Assembly (NCBI GenBank): GCA_022447065.1
Contig: JAKUUM010000004.1
Location: 1-64,000, forward strand
DNA from: SAR86 cluster bacterium
GTDB taxonomy: Bacteria; Pseudomonadota; Gammaproteobacteria; Magnimaribacterales; Magnimaribacteraceae
Reading direction: 5' to 3'
Length of the DNA: 64,000 nt
Position 1 is the stretch's first letter. Every line of letters begins with the position of its first letter. Position numbers and translations under genes: made by a program. The notes below the pieces were generated by a model. The model did not search any database, was not told where the DNA came from, and saw nothing but the letters and a program-made list of their open reading frames with translations. Below, piece after piece: positions 1 to 9,422 of the stretch.

Positions 1-627
1 AGCAAGGTTATCATTCAGAGGGGCATTCAGGGCAAATTCAAGGTCATTTCTTCCGAAATCACCAACTTCGAATTTGATATCTGCATAAGATGAATCCATT
101 TCGGGTTTCTTAGTCCTTATAGTTATCACTCCTGCTGTTGTATTTTTACCAAATAGAGTTCCCTGAGGACCCCTTAAAACTTCTATCTGTTCTATATCGA
201 ACATCTCAAGATTTTGAGTTTGCAGGTGTGGTATGAAGAAATCATCTATTACGACTCCAACAGGTGCTTCCTTGTAGAGGATAATAGTTGTTTCAGCTAC
301 TCCCCTCATTGCAAATGAGGCAGAATTAAATGCAGATACCGTAGCAGCAGATAGATTAGGAACCATTAAAGCTATATCTCTCAAATCCCGTGAAGAATAT
401 CTTTCAATATCGGTCCCTGTTATAGCCGTCATGGAAACTGGAGTGATCGTGATATCTGTACCACCTCTTCTGCTAGCGGTTACAACTATCTCTTCAAGTA
501 TTCCAGAACTTTCTTCAGCAGATTCTTCCTGACCAAGAATCATGGTAGAGCTCATTAATATCAGTAGTCCTACAAAACCTACAACCGGTTTGATTATTTT
601 CCTTGTTAACTCTAAAATTTTATTCAT
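1..627 (-). CDS. TonB-dependent outer-membrane receptor, N-terminal part (cut by window edge)
   Basis: An open frame runs from an ATG at 627 to the left edge without a stop, giving 209 residues. It starts with an N-terminal signal segment (about residues 1-31), then a TonB-box-like EEIVVTASRR, then the plug domain. The plug shows the usual IEVLRGPQGTLFGKN motif followed by TTAGVITIRTKKP. The protein would sit in the outer membrane and use TonB/ExbBD energy to import a ligand; the barrel that would hint at the ligand lies outside the window. A GGGAG ribosome site precedes the ATG by a few bases, and a good sigma70 promoter lies just upstream. The family assignment is certain; the substrate is unknown. 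Confidence 0.95.
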   Translation of the reverse strand, partial: MNKILELTRKIIKPVVGFVGLLILMSSTMILGQEESAEESSGILEEIVVTASRRGGTDITITPVSMTAITGTDIERYSSRDLRDIALMVPNLSAATVSAFNSASFAMRGVAETTIILYKEAPVGVVIDDFFIPHLQTQNLEMFDIEQIEVLRGPQGTLFGKNTTAGVITIRTKKPEMDSSYADIKFEVGDFGRNDLEFALNAPLNDNLA

Positions 628-663
628 TATTCTCCCTTTTTAAAATAAGAAATTCTTCTATTG

Positions 664-693
664 ACTATAGAGGCAAAGATCTAATTTTGTCAA
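664..693 (-). promoter_or_regulatory. Sigma70-type promoter of the left-edge TonB receptor
   Basis: On the minus strand a perfect -35 box TTGACA (688-693) is followed after 18 bases by TATAGT (664-669). This places the transcript start about 30 bases before the receptor ATG at 627. It is the clearest promoter I can read in the window. The rest of the 628-785 gap holds nothing else I recognise. Confidence 0.65.
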
Positions 694-785
694 TTTTTTT
701 TAGCCTTTTTATTTGTTGATAACTAGATGATCTAACGGAAAGCTACTTAAAGTTTCTTAAGTGCTAGTTTTTGATTAAGTTTTTG

Positions 786-2156
786 TTATTTAGATTGCTC
801 TAAATAAAGATCCAATTCGCAGTGAAAATGTCTTAATCTTTGTTCTTGTTCTGACCATAAAGGTCCCTTAAATCCCTTAGACTTTATGCCTTTTTGTATC
901 CTGGGCAATAATTGTGAATCCTGATCAAGAACTAAACCTAGATTGGCAGGTTCATTAGGTGCGAAGTGTTCAGTCATGGGTCTGGAAAAATTACTGAGAT
1001 CTAGATCTTCTGGTAATCCCATCCAATCGGGTACTCTATAGGCGGGATTATCAGAACTTCGACATAATGTCATCGTGTCATAGAAAAACCTTTCTGGGTC
1101 GTGAGGATGTGGTAGAAAACGCATCAGGAAAATACCTTCAGGATGCAATCCCAATTGAACATTAGGGAATATACCTGTAGCCCAACTATCAGTAAGTTGA
1201 CCATCTGTTAGGTTACTGTAGTCAAAGCCCATTTCTTTAGCTAGATTTCTCTTATGTTTTTGTAAAGTATTTCTAACCAATTTAGCGTCTTCGGGGAAAT
1301 CCCTATTCTCTATACCGGCACTGGTTAACATTGTTTCCAAACCAATATCTACGGTCTTTTGATCATTTACCCTAGAGCTCTTGCGTCCTATGGGAACGAT
1401 CATCCTACTGGCCCCATGAGGATACAGATCGTATTGTGTTTCAACATCGTCCATTACAGTTCTAGTTTCAGGATGAACTGCATGAAGGTGATACACTTCA
1501 TAAAAGGCATCTACTCCTGTTTTCCAATTTGCTTCCCATTCACTCTGTACGTGACGTGCTACTTTCATTTTATCTATAGAGTAGGACTCAAGATATCCTT
1601 CTGGCAGACCTAGTCTTTCTTTAAGTGGACAGGCTTTAGAGTCCATGTTAATAAAAATTAATCCAGCATAGGTTTCACAAAGTACTTCTGATAAACCTGC
1701 ATTTTGGCATATGACTCCTTCTCTAAAGGATTCTTCATCAGTTATCTTAATTAATTCCCCATCCAGATTGTATTTCCAAGAATGGAAGGAACAAGTAATG
1801 GTAGATAAGTTTCCTCTTTCATTCAAAATGAGTTTGTTCCCTCGGTGGCTACACACATTGTAGAAAGCTTTGATTTGATTTTTCTCATTCTTAGTTATTA
1901 TGAGAGATTCTCTTCCTATCTCGAAAGTGAAATAATCGCCAGTTCTAACTAGATCAGAAGTAGGTCCAGCTATTAACCAGACTTTAGACCAAAGATTTTC
2001 CCACTCTTTTTCCATAAATTCTGCACTGAAGAACCTTTCCGGTGAAATTCTACTGATACCGTTATCTATATAGGGTTGCTTAGCTTCCAAAGAATCCTTT
2101 TTAGCACTGGGATTTACCTTAGGTCCTTTAATATATTTATTACTGATGTCACTCAT
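786..2156 (-). CDS. Rieske-type aromatic-ring-hydroxylating oxygenase, large subunit
   Basis: This 456-residue protein has the two-domain layout of Rieske non-heme iron oxygenases. The Rieske [2Fe-2S] cluster ligands are C102 and H104 (CSHRG) and C122 and H125 (CSFHSW). The catalytic domain has the mononuclear iron motif E220-x2-H223-x4-H228 just after a typical NWKTGVDAFYE stretch. The family adds oxygen to aromatic rings or demethylates amines and ethers. It needs a reductase/ferredoxin that is not encoded next to it, so electrons must come from elsewhere in the genome. It is cytoplasmic, with no signal peptide. The gene diverges from the PQQ-type dehydrogenase at 2269 and stands alone on its strand. 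The substrate cannot be read from the sequence. Confidence 0.92.
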   Translation of the reverse strand: MSDISNKYIKGPKVNPSAKKDSLEAKQPYIDNGISRISPERFFSAEFMEKEWENLWSKVWLIAGPTSDLVRTGDYFTFEIGRESLIITKNEKNQIKAFYNVCSHRGNKLILNERGNLSTITCSFHSWKYNLDGELIKITDEESFREGVICQNAGLSEVLCETYAGLIFINMDSKACPLKERLGLPEGYLESYSIDKMKVARHVQSEWEANWKTGVDAFYEVYHLHAVHPETRTVMDDVETQYDLYPHGASRMIVPIGRKSSRVNDQKTVDIGLETMLTSAGIENRDFPEDAKLVRNTLQKHKRNLAKEMGFDYSNLTDGQLTDSWATGIFPNVQLGLHPEGIFLMRFLPHPHDPERFFYDTMTLCRSSDNPAYRVPDWMGLPEDLDLSNFSRPMTEHFAPNEPANLGLVLDQDSQLLPRIQKGIKSKGFKGPLWSEQEQRLRHFHCELDLYLEQSK

Positions 2157-2203
2157 TATTGCTTCCCCAGTACATCTATTCTCTTGTACTTTAACTTGTT
2201 ATG

Positions 2204-2233
2204 ATTATAGAGAAAGATTGTAATTACATACAA
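2204..2233 (-). promoter_or_regulatory. Likely promoter of the Rieske oxygenase gene
   Basis: The minus strand reads TTGTAT (2228-2233), 18 bases, then a perfect TATAAT (2204-2209), about 48 bases ahead of the ATG at 2156. The site lies in the 112-base divergent gap shared with the PQQ dehydrogenase, so regulation of the two genes may be linked. Confidence 0.5.
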
Positions 2234-2268
2234 GATACAAAGATTAAAATTTTAATCAAGGTCAAATA

Positions 2269-4110
2269 GTGGTTTTATTAAAAGATATATTTAAAGTCAT
2301 AGTTTTAATCCTTTATCCTATTTTTATTCTTGGTCTCGCTGATCCTGAAAAAATTTATCAAAAGAATTGTGCTAGCTGTCATGAAGGTGGTGTAGCCAAA
2401 GCCCCCCACAGAATGTTTCTAGAAATGATGCCAACAGATGCTATTTATTCTTCCTTAACAGAAGGAATTATGAGTAGCCAAGCTAAAAATTTAAGCATAG
2501 AATCCAAAGAAAAATTAGCAGAACATTTATCAAAAGTTTCTTTAACCTCTCTTCAGCAAGTTACTTCAAAGAGGTGTAAATCCTCAATAAAATTTGGGAA
2601 AGAGCTTTCTACCAAAACAAGTGGTTGGGGAATTGAGTTATCTAACTCAAGATTTCAAAACCCAAAACTTGCTGAAATGGATGCTTCAGATGTTACTTCT
2701 TTAGAACCTATTTGGGCCTTTGCTTTTCCTAATTCTCAAAGAGTCAGATCACAGCCTTTCCGTACAGGAAACACTATTTTTATAGGTAGTCAGGATGGTA
2801 GAGTTTACGCAATTGATCATAATTCAGGCTGTATTCATTGGATATTTAGAGCTTCTGCAGAAGTAAGAACAGCTGTTTCTGTGGTTAGGGATTCAAAAGG
2901 TAGGGCTCTAGCTTATTTTGGAGATCTTCTTGCACAACTTTACGTTTTAGATGCTTTTTCTGGAAAGTTGATTTGGAAGAAAAAAATAGACAATCACTCT
3001 AACGCAACTTTTACAGGCACTCCTATAAGCATTGATGGAGTCATTTACGCCCCTGTTTCTTCTTTAGAAGTGACTTCGGCAGCGGATCCTAATTATAAGT
3101 GCTGTACTTTTAGAGGTAGTTTGAATGCCATTAATTTACTAAATGGGGAACTTATTTGGAAATCATACACAGTAAAAAAAGCTCCAAGACAAATAGGAAC
3201 TACTTCAAAGGGTACGCCAATTATTGCTCCTTCGGGAGCTCCAATTTGGACTACTGTTACTTTTGATGAGAGTAGGAACAGATTGTATCTTGGCACAGGC
3301 GAAAATTACTCTTCACCATCTACAAATACAAGTGACTCCATAATTGCTTTTAATATATCTAATGGAAACATAGTTTGGGTAACTCAAATGACATCTGGGG
3401 ATGCTTGGAACATGGCTTGTATGGAAGTAAATAATCCAAACTGTCCTTCAGAGAATGGTCCAGACCAAGATTTTGGGGCAGGTCCTGTACTAGTTTCTCT
3501 GGCTGGGGGTAAAGATATTTTAGTAGCTGGACAAAAATCTGGAGATGTTTGGGGTCTTGACCCACAAAATGGATCAATTGTCTGGAGCAAGAAATTAGGA
3601 CGTGGTGGTATCCAAGGAGGAATTCATTTTGGTCTTGCTGCTGATGGAGAAAAAGTATTTATTCCAATTTCAGATATGAGCTGGGGGGAAGAAGAAGTTA
3701 TCGCTGTTCATGGTTATACAGAAAAACCCACTCCAGGTTTATATGCTCTGAACGCAAAAACTGGTGAGACTCTCTGGTATACAAAAGCACCTGAAATTTG
3801 CAATGATCGGGAATTCTGTAATCCAGGAATTTCTGCAGCAATTTCAGCTATTAATGGAGTGGTTTTTGCTGGTCATATGGATGGACATATCCGCGCTTAC
3901 AATTCTAGTAATGGTTCAATAATTTGGGACTTTGATACAGTTCGTAAATTTGATTCAGTAACTGGAATTAAGGGTTTTGGAGGGTCTATGGGAGGAAGTG
4001 GTCCTCTTCCTTATAAAGGCAATCTTTACTTGAATTCTGGATATGCCCTCTATGGCCACATGCCTGGGAATGTACTTATAGCATTTGGAAACATTAAATC
4101 AACTAAATAA
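2269..4110 (+). CDS. Cytochrome c / PQQ beta-propeller dehydrogenase (polyvinyl-alcohol dehydrogenase type)
   Basis: This 613-residue exported protein has a signal peptide (about 1-23). A short cytochrome c domain follows, with the heme motif C34-A-S-C37-H38, and then an eight-bladed PQQ-type propeller from about residue 110 to the end. Several blade repeats are visible, such as DGRVYAIDHNSGCIHW, GDVWGLDPQNGSIVW and LYALNAKTGETLWY. The order heme-then-propeller is that of polyvinyl-alcohol dehydrogenase-like quinohemoproteins rather than of methanol or ethanol dehydrogenases, where the heme is C-terminal. It would oxidise an alcohol in the periplasm and pass electrons to the respiratory chain. 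Start is GTG with AAGG seven bases upstream. No PQQ biosynthesis genes are in the window, so the cofactor is made elsewhere or taken up. Confidence 0.85.
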   Translation: MVLLKDIFKVIVLILYPIFILGLADPEKIYQKNCASCHEGGVAKAPHRMFLEMMPTDAIYSSLTEGIMSSQAKNLSIESKEKLAEHLSKVSLTSLQQVTSKRCKSSIKFGKELSTKTSGWGIELSNSRFQNPKLAEMDASDVTSLEPIWAFAFPNSQRVRSQPFRTGNTIFIGSQDGRVYAIDHNSGCIHWIFRASAEVRTAVSVVRDSKGRALAYFGDLLAQLYVLDAFSGKLIWKKKIDNHSNATFTGTPISIDGVIYAPVSSLEVTSAADPNYKCCTFRGSLNAINLLNGELIWKSYTVKKAPRQIGTTSKGTPIIAPSGAPIWTTVTFDESRNRLYLGTGENYSSPSTNTSDSIIAFNISNGNIVWVTQMTSGDAWNMACMEVNNPNCPSENGPDQDFGAGPVLVSLAGGKDILVAGQKSGDVWGLDPQNGSIVWSKKLGRGGIQGGIHFGLAADGEKVFIPISDMSWGEEEVIAVHGYTEKPTPGLYALNAKTGETLWYTKAPEICNDREFCNPGISAAISAINGVVFAGHMDGHIRAYNSSNGSIIWDFDTVRKFDSVTGIKGFGGSMGGSGPLPYKGNLYLNSGYALYGHMPGNVLIAFGNIKSTK

Positions 4111-4242
4111 TTTGAATATATAACCGATGGCAATAAGCTCTAAAGCAATAGATTTAGATAAAATTTAGAGATAGAAAGAGTTTAAGTTAGTCCGTTTGTT
4201 TTCTTAGCGAAAGCCTTCAACGACCCTAACTTGCCTCTGGTA

Positions 4243-5628
4243 TCATTTTCTTTCCGTATTTAGGTAAGCTACTCTATCCGAGCGAAACGATCCAATCCAA
4301 ATTTTGTTGCCTATTGGTAAAGCTACCGTTGGTAAACCAAAAATAGTTTTTTTAAATGAAAATCTATTTTTTTCTTCAAGAGAGATTGGATTCAATTCGT
4401 AAATAGAAAAGGGTAACGTACAAACTTTCATTCCTGAGCACCTAAGAGTATCTAAAATTTCATGATCTAGGGTAGTCACCCAAAGAGAGTTGTTTTTTAG
4501 AATTAGATTGTCTGGGGAATTGAGGAAAGTCCTAGAAATCTCCTTATTTTGGGTTAAATCTAAAACTCGAACCTTATCTCCTAGATTATCGTTGATATAA
4601 AGCAAATTCTTACTTTGATCAAAGGCAATACCGTTTGGCATAGCCCCTTCGCTTCCAACTACTTTAGAGAAGCCTTCTTTGTTATTCCACTGCAAAACAT
4701 ACCCGGTATCGTATTTAAATAAGGCTCCAGCAAGGAATGTAGTGATAGAAACTTCCCGATCATACATATGAGAAACAAAGAAACTTCCGTCTGACTTAAG
4801 GCTTACATCATTAAGATAACTCTCTATTGGGGCCTTAACGCAACCACGCCAATTCAAAGCCCACTGAGAGCCCTTTCGTAGCAACTCATACATCTCTACA
4901 GATTCATACTCTATGTGATTAACAACAGCCAATTGATAAAGGTCATCATCCCGCTGGACTAAATCTATGCCATGAGGTCCAATTAAATCTCCCGATTTTC
5001 GGATACAAAGACCGTCTCCCCAAGTATTCTTTGAATAACTAATATCAAGAGGCAAGCTTTCTTCAGTTATAAGATCCAACAAAGATAATTTACCGGGAAT
5101 CATTTCTTCCAGGGGTTCTATGCCCCCGAATTCAGAAACGATCAGAAAATTGTTATCAGGAGTCACCGCTAAATCTTCTGGATTATTAACAACACAGACT
5201 ACAGATAAAGGATAGTCGGGCTCACATTCAGTAATTTCTGGAATTGGACCAATGTAAGATCTAGCCAAAAGGAACAAGGCCAACAAAAAACATATAAGAG
5301 AAGAAGGAATAGCCCACAGATAGAAGTTGATGGATAAATAAAAATTGACGATCTTTTTTGGAAGATCAGGGAAAACAAGAAATATTAATCCCTCTAGGGC
5401 GGCGACAATACTAACAACCAGAAGAACGAGTTTCCATAAAATCTCAGTTGAATCTGGTAATGAAATTAACCATAAAGCTATGGGAAGGAATATAACGATG
5501 TAACCAATGGCAAAGAATCTTATTACCTGATCACTTGACACAAACAATTCCATCAATGAAAGGACTGTTCTCCTAAACAAAACAAAAAAACCAGATAGAA
5601 AAAAGAAGATAACCAATACGATGTTCAT
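4243..5628 (-). CDS. Membrane-anchored paraoxonase/arylesterase-like beta-propeller protein
   Basis: The 461 residues fall in two parts. Residues 1-125 hold four hydrophobic segments (about 1-20, 35-58, 64-86, 100-123). Residues 140-461 form a six-bladed propeller domain. Aligned by eye to serum paraoxonase PON1, the calcium and catalytic residues all have counterparts: E151-D152, H219 in PHGI, H238 in VVNH, N273-D274, N332 in PNGI and D373-N374. That set supports a lactonase/arylesterase-type fold and probably activity, rather than only a generic SMP-30 resemblance. The membrane part would tether the propeller to the inner membrane facing the periplasm. It is followed by queF's operon upstream and a convergent dehydrogenase downstream. 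Function is inferred; the fusion to a four-helix membrane part is unusual. Confidence 0.7.
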   Translation of the reverse strand: MNIVLVIFFFLSGFFVLFRRTVLSLMELFVSSDQVIRFFAIGYIVIFLPIALWLISLPDSTEILWKLVLLVVSIVAALEGLIFLVFPDLPKKIVNFYLSINFYLWAIPSSLICFLLALFLLARSYIGPIPEITECEPDYPLSVVCVVNNPEDLAVTPDNNFLIVSEFGGIEPLEEMIPGKLSLLDLITEESLPLDISYSKNTWGDGLCIRKSGDLIGPHGIDLVQRDDDLYQLAVVNHIEYESVEMYELLRKGSQWALNWRGCVKAPIESYLNDVSLKSDGSFFVSHMYDREVSITTFLAGALFKYDTGYVLQWNNKEGFSKVVGSEGAMPNGIAFDQSKNLLYINDNLGDKVRVLDLTQNKEISRTFLNSPDNLILKNNSLWVTTLDHEILDTLRCSGMKVCTLPFSIYELNPISLEEKNRFSFKKTIFGLPTVALPIGNKIWIGSFRSDRVAYLNTERK

Positions 5629-5634
5629 AACATG

Positions 5635-6447
5635 TTATTGATTTTTAGTTCTTAAAACTTCTTTAGAGAAATTGTTACTTGTTGATCTTACAGGATTTAT
5701 TTCTATTCCCCCCCTTCTTAAATAATTAGCTTGAACAGCTAATTCATTTGGGGAGCAATATTCTTGAATGTCTTGAAAAACTTTTTCAACGCATTCTTCG
5801 TGAAATGCCTGATGGCTTCGGTAGGAAACAAAATACCTTAATAAATTTTCGTGAGCTATGGATCTGCCTGAATATTTAATTCTTAGGGTTGCCCAATCTG
5901 GTTGACCCGTTACCGGACAAAGACTTCTAAAAAGGCTACAAGAGAGTTCTTCATTTACTTCTTCAGTGGAAACCTCAAGCAATTCTCCTTTTATCTCTTC
6001 TTTGCCCTGATGTGCACTGAAGCCAACTGAATCAATAGAAATACACTCTTCAATAAAGTCTCTGGGCATTTGTTTTATCTCTATTGTCACCTCATCAGAG
6101 ACACATCTTTCTAAATCGTTCTTTAAGAGGGCTTCTAGATCATTCTGATCATTTAAGCTCTTATTATTAAGGGAGTTTAAATAGAGCTTGAAAGATTTAG
6201 ATTCTATAAAATTTTTTGAAGAACTTGAGTAGGAAGCATATAAAATCCCATTCTTGGGAAGTCTTTTAGAGTTAAGCCAAGATAATTCATAGGCTGTCCA
6301 AGAATCCAAGCCATAAAAAGAACTAAGATTTAATTTTATGCCCGATCTAGCTCTCGCTTCTTCCCTATTAATACCTACTAATAAAGAAGGATCGTAACTT
6401 TTTGGGTACTTTGTTTGCTTACCAAGAGGTAAATCCTGAAAATCCAC
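5635..6447 (-). CDS. queF: NADPH-dependent 7-cyano-7-deazaguanine reductase, E. coli-type
   Basis: QueF reduces preQ0 to preQ1 in queuosine synthesis for tRNA. The 270-residue length is that of the bimodular type II enzyme. The QueF signature ESKSFKLYL is at residues 82-90, and the nucleophile C177 lies in CPVTGQPDW with the catalytic D184 seven residues later, matching the spacing in the E. coli enzyme. The start is GTG at 6447, two bases after the yadH stop, so the gene is probably translated from the yadG-yadH message. No other queuosine gene is nearby. Cytoplasmic enzyme; assignment is firm. Confidence 0.95.
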   Translation of the reverse strand: MDFQDLPLGKQTKYPKSYDPSLLVGINREEARARSGIKLNLSSFYGLDSWTAYELSWLNSKRLPKNGILYASYSSSSKNFIESKSFKLYLNSLNNKSLNDQNDLEALLKNDLERCVSDEVTIEIKQMPRDFIEECISIDSVGFSAHQGKEEIKGELLEVSTEEVNEELSCSLFRSLCPVTGQPDWATLRIKYSGRSIAHENLLRYFVSYRSHQAFHEECVEKVFQDIQEYCSPNELAVQANYLRRGGIEINPVRSTSNNFSKEVLRTKNQ

Positions 6448-6449
6448 AG

Positions 6450-7238
6450 CTAAGTCCTTATACCCTTGCCTCTATTTAATAACCATAGAGCAATGATAAA
6501 GAGAACTGCAATGAAAAAAACTATCATTAATAAGGCAAAACTAACCGTCATGTTCATTGATGACAGATCAGAAGAACCTAAAACACCGTGTCTTAGAGCA
6601 TTGACCATGTACAAGATTGGGTTTCCAAGGGACACATTTCGCCAGAACTCGGGAAGCATATCTATGGAATAAAAAATTCCTCCAAGATAACTTAACGGGG
6701 TCAAAATAAACGTTGGAACGATTGAAACATCATCAAAAGACTCAGCAAAAAGAGCATTAAGAAATCCTGCTATAGAAAAAAGCATTGCAGTTAAAAAGAT
6801 AACTAAAATGGTTAAGGGCCAGTTTTGAACGTGTAAGTCAGCAAAGGGTAAAGACACAATTGCGACAAGAATGGCTACCATAATGCCTCGAGTCATTCCG
6901 CCAAAAACCCAACCTGCAAGAATTACATAATGTGGAATTGGGGTAACGAGTAGCTCTTCAATACTTTTCTGAAATTTCACACTAAAAAAGGAGGACAAGA
7001 CATTCGAATAAGAATTATTAATTACTGACATCATAACCATGCCAGGAACCATCCATTGTAAGAAACTGAATCCCCCCATTTCTCCTATCCGAGACCCGAT
7101 AATTACACCTATGGTCACGAAATAGAGAGCAATCATGATTGCAGGTGAAACCAAAGTTTGTAACCAAATTCGGGTAAACCTTCCAATCTCTTTTCTTAAA
7201 ATGGTAAGAAACGCGTTCAGGGTTTCTACTGAATTCAA
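6450..7238 (-). CDS. yadH: ABC-2 type transporter permease YadH
   Basis: A 262-residue inner-membrane protein with six hydrophobic segments and the ABC2 membrane motif near NPILYMVNALRHG. Long stretches agree with E. coli YadH as I remember it, for example RIWLQTL, IGSRIG and SFDDVS-VPTF. It would form the channel of a two-component exporter with YadG; the cargo of this exporter is unknown in any organism. The start appears to be TTG at 7238, overlapping the yadG stop in a TTGA, which implies translational coupling. Confidence 0.92.
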   Translation of the reverse strand: MNSVETLNAFLTILRKEIGRFTRIWLQTLVSPAIMIALYFVTIGVIIGSRIGEMGGFSFLQWMVPGMVMMSVINNSYSNVLSSFFSVKFQKSIEELLVTPIPHYVILAGWVFGGMTRGIMVAILVAIVSLPFADLHVQNWPLTILVIFLTAMLFSIAGFLNALFAESFDDVSIVPTFILTPLSYLGGIFYSIDMLPEFWRNVSLGNPILYMVNALRHGVLGSSDLSSMNMTVSFALLMIVFFIAVLFIIALWLLNRGKGIRT

Positions 7239-8194
7239 TCCTTTTCTCCAACAGGGCTATCCAACAAAGAAGTTTTATCAATATTTGACTCGGTTAAACT
7301 AATAAACAACTCTTCTAGCCTTCCAGTTTCATTTCTCATACTGAGTACTTTAATGCCTTGTTCTGAAAGAAAATTGAATACTTGGTTGAGTGGTTGGCCT
7401 TTCTTAACTGTTACTATCAAAGTTTTTGGATCTTTTAGCTTAAAATCAAAATCTCCATTTTGAGGAACTTTCTGCAAGGGATCATCCAGATCCATGGCAA
7501 AAGTTTCCTTTTCCAGTCTGGCTAACAATTCTTGCATACCCGAGTTCTCAATGATGTCACCTTTATCAATGATGGCAATGTTTCTACACAGTCTTTCAGC
7601 TTCTTCTAGATAGTGGGTGGTTAGAATAATAGTGGTTCCCAACTCTTTGTTGGTTTCTACTAGAAAATCCCACAGTGAACGTCTTAATTCAATGTCAACG
7701 CCAGCGGTAGGTTCATCAAGTATAAGAAGCTTAGGTCTATTCACTAACGCCTTAGCTACCATAATTCTTCTCTTCAACCCTCCGGAAAGGGTTCTAGCCT
7801 TATCATTTCTTCGATCCCAGATATCCAAACGCTTCATGAAGTATTCTGCGTTTTCCTTTGACTGCCTAAAACTAAGACCGTGATAACCCGCTTGATTTCT
7901 AATAATCTGACCTACCTTCTCGAACTGATTAAAATTAATCTCTTGCCCTACCACGCCTATTTGTTTTTTGGCCAAAGAATGTTCTTCATCTATATCTATG
8001 CCTAGCACCTTAACCTCTCCAGATGTTTTGGTTACCAAAGAACTAATAATTCCTATAGTTGTAGTCTTGCCAGCACCATTTGGTCCTAAAAGAGCAAAAA
8101 AATCTCCCTCTTCAACATTAAGATTAATTCCTTTAAGGGCTACCAAATTACCCTCATAAATCTTTCTTAAGTTTTTTATAGTTAGAGCTTCCAT
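7235..8194 (-). CDS. yadG: ABC transporter ATP-binding protein YadG
   Basis: The 319-residue ATPase partner of YadH. Walker A is GPNGAGKTT (37-45), the ABC signature is LSGGL (136-140), and Walker B with the catalytic glutamate is LLILDEP (156-162). A C-terminal domain of about 80 residues follows, as in DrrA/NodI-type exporters. ATG at 8194. It is the first gene of a yadG-yadH-queF run with 4-base overlap and 2-base spacing. It powers export from the cytoplasm; the cargo is unknown. Confidence 0.92.
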   Translation of the reverse strand: MEALTIKNLRKIYEGNLVALKGINLNVEEGDFFALLGPNGAGKTTTIGIISSLVTKTSGEVKVLGIDIDEEHSLAKKQIGVVGQEINFNQFEKVGQIIRNQAGYHGLSFRQSKENAEYFMKRLDIWDRRNDKARTLSGGLKRRIMVAKALVNRPKLLILDEPTAGVDIELRRSLWDFLVETNKELGTTIILTTHYLEEAERLCRNIAIIDKGDIIENSGMQELLARLEKETFAMDLDDPLQKVPQNGDFDFKLKDPKTLIVTVKKGQPLNQVFNFLSEQGIKVLSMRNETGRLEELFISLTESNIDKTSLLDSPVGEKD

Positions 8195-8246
8195 ACTTGT
8201 AGATTAATAATTATTTCTTGAAAAGAAAGTTAGAAATTTAGAGCTT

Positions 8247-9422
8247 TTATTTGCTTAGATAAGCCATACTTTCCTCAAGGCCCCTAATGGTAAGCGGAAA
8301 CATATTATCTTCAATCAGAGAACGTGTGAGTTCTACCGAAGCACTGTATTCCCAATGTTCAGAAGGGACTGGATTGAGCCAAATTACTTTGTCATAAACA
8401 TCAACTAAGCGCTTCATCCATAAAGCTCCCGCTTCTTCATTCCAATGCTCTATGCTTCCTCCGGGGTTAGTAATTTCATAAGGGGCCATGGTCGCATCTC
8501 CCACAAAAATTATTTTATAATCGGCAGAATACTTATGTATCAAGTCTTCTGTCATGATTCTTTCATTCAGCCTTCTACGATTGTCTTTCCAGATAGATTC
8601 GTATAAAAAATTATGGAAATAGAAATACTCCAAATTTTTAAATTCAGTCTTACAGGCAGAGAACAATTCTTCGCAAATCTTCACATGGGGTTCCATGGAT
8701 CCGCCAACATCAAACAAAGCCAACACTTTAACCGCATTTCTTTTTTCCGGCTGATACTTTATATCCAACATACCAGCCTTCTTGGCTGTTGAGTGGACTG
8801 TTCCATCTAAATCGAACTCTTCTTCAGCGCTGTCTCGAATAAATTTTCTTAACCTTCTTAAAGCTATTTTGATATTTCTGGTTCCCAGTTCAACACTATC
8901 ATCCAGATTTTTAAAATTTCGAGCTTCCCAAACTTTAACAGCCTTTCCTTCCTTGCCTTCTCCTCCAACTCTTATTCCTTCAAGGTTCTTACCTGCATTG
9001 CCAAATGGTGAAGTTCCCTCAGTGCCAACCCACTTATTCCCTCCTTCATGCCGATCTTCTTGTTCCTGCATGCGCTTTTTAAACTCATCAAGGAGTTTTT
9101 CTAATCCGCCAAGAGACTTGATCTTCTCTAGCTCTTCTTCAGTTAAATATTTCTCAAATTCAGCCTTAAGCCATTCTTCAGGTATCAACATTTCTAGAAT
9201 GTCATCAATGCTTTCTATACCCTTAAAATAAATATCAAATGCTCTATCAAATTTATCATAGTGCTTTTCATCTTTAACTAGGGTGGCTCGACTGAGGTAA
9301 TAAAATTCCTGCATATTCGCAAAAGCAAGTTTTTTATCCACTGCGCCAATCAAATCTAAGAGTTCTCTTAAGGTACAAGGAACTCCTGTTGACTTAAGGG
9401 TATTGAAAAGTGAAATAAACAT
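8247..9422 (-). CDS. VWA-domain (CoxE-like) protein, partner of MoxR ATPase
   Basis: This 391-residue cytoplasmic protein carries a helical N-terminal region, a charged glycine-rich linker (about 120-165) and a C-terminal von Willebrand A domain. The metal site reads D238-V-G-G-S242, the CoxE-type variant of DxSxS. It lacks membrane segments. MoxR ATPases and VWA proteins work as pairs that remodel or metallate client enzymes. Start and stop overlap the MoxR gene by one base (TAATG), so the two are translationally coupled. The client is not obvious, as no metalloenzyme gene adjoins the pair. Confidence 0.88.
   Translation of the reverse strand: MFISLFNTLKSTGVPCTLRELLDLIGAVDKKLAFANMQEFYYLSRATLVKDEKHYDKFDRAFDIYFKGIESIDDILEMLIPEEWLKAEFEKYLTEEELEKIKSLGGLEKLLDEFKKRMQEQEDRHEGGNKWVGTEGTSPFGNAGKNLEGIRVGGEGKEGKAVKVWEARNFKNLDDSVELGTRNIKIALRRLRKFIRDSAEEEFDLDGTVHSTAKKAGMLDIKYQPEKRNAVKVLALFDVGGSMEPHVKICEELFSACKTEFKNLEYFYFHNFLYESIWKDNRRRLNERIMTEDLIHKYSADYKIIFVGDATMAPYEITNPGGSIEHWNEEAGALWMKRLVDVYDKVIWLNPVPSEHWEYSASVELTRSLIEDNMFPLTIRGLEESMAYLSK

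Noticed and set aside
8782-9231. 149-codon plus-strand frame opposite the VWA gene
   Set aside because: It is antisense to a clear, motif-bearing gene, rich in Ser/Pro/Phe from the reverse reading of Lys/Glu/Gly-rich codons, and has no ribosome site.
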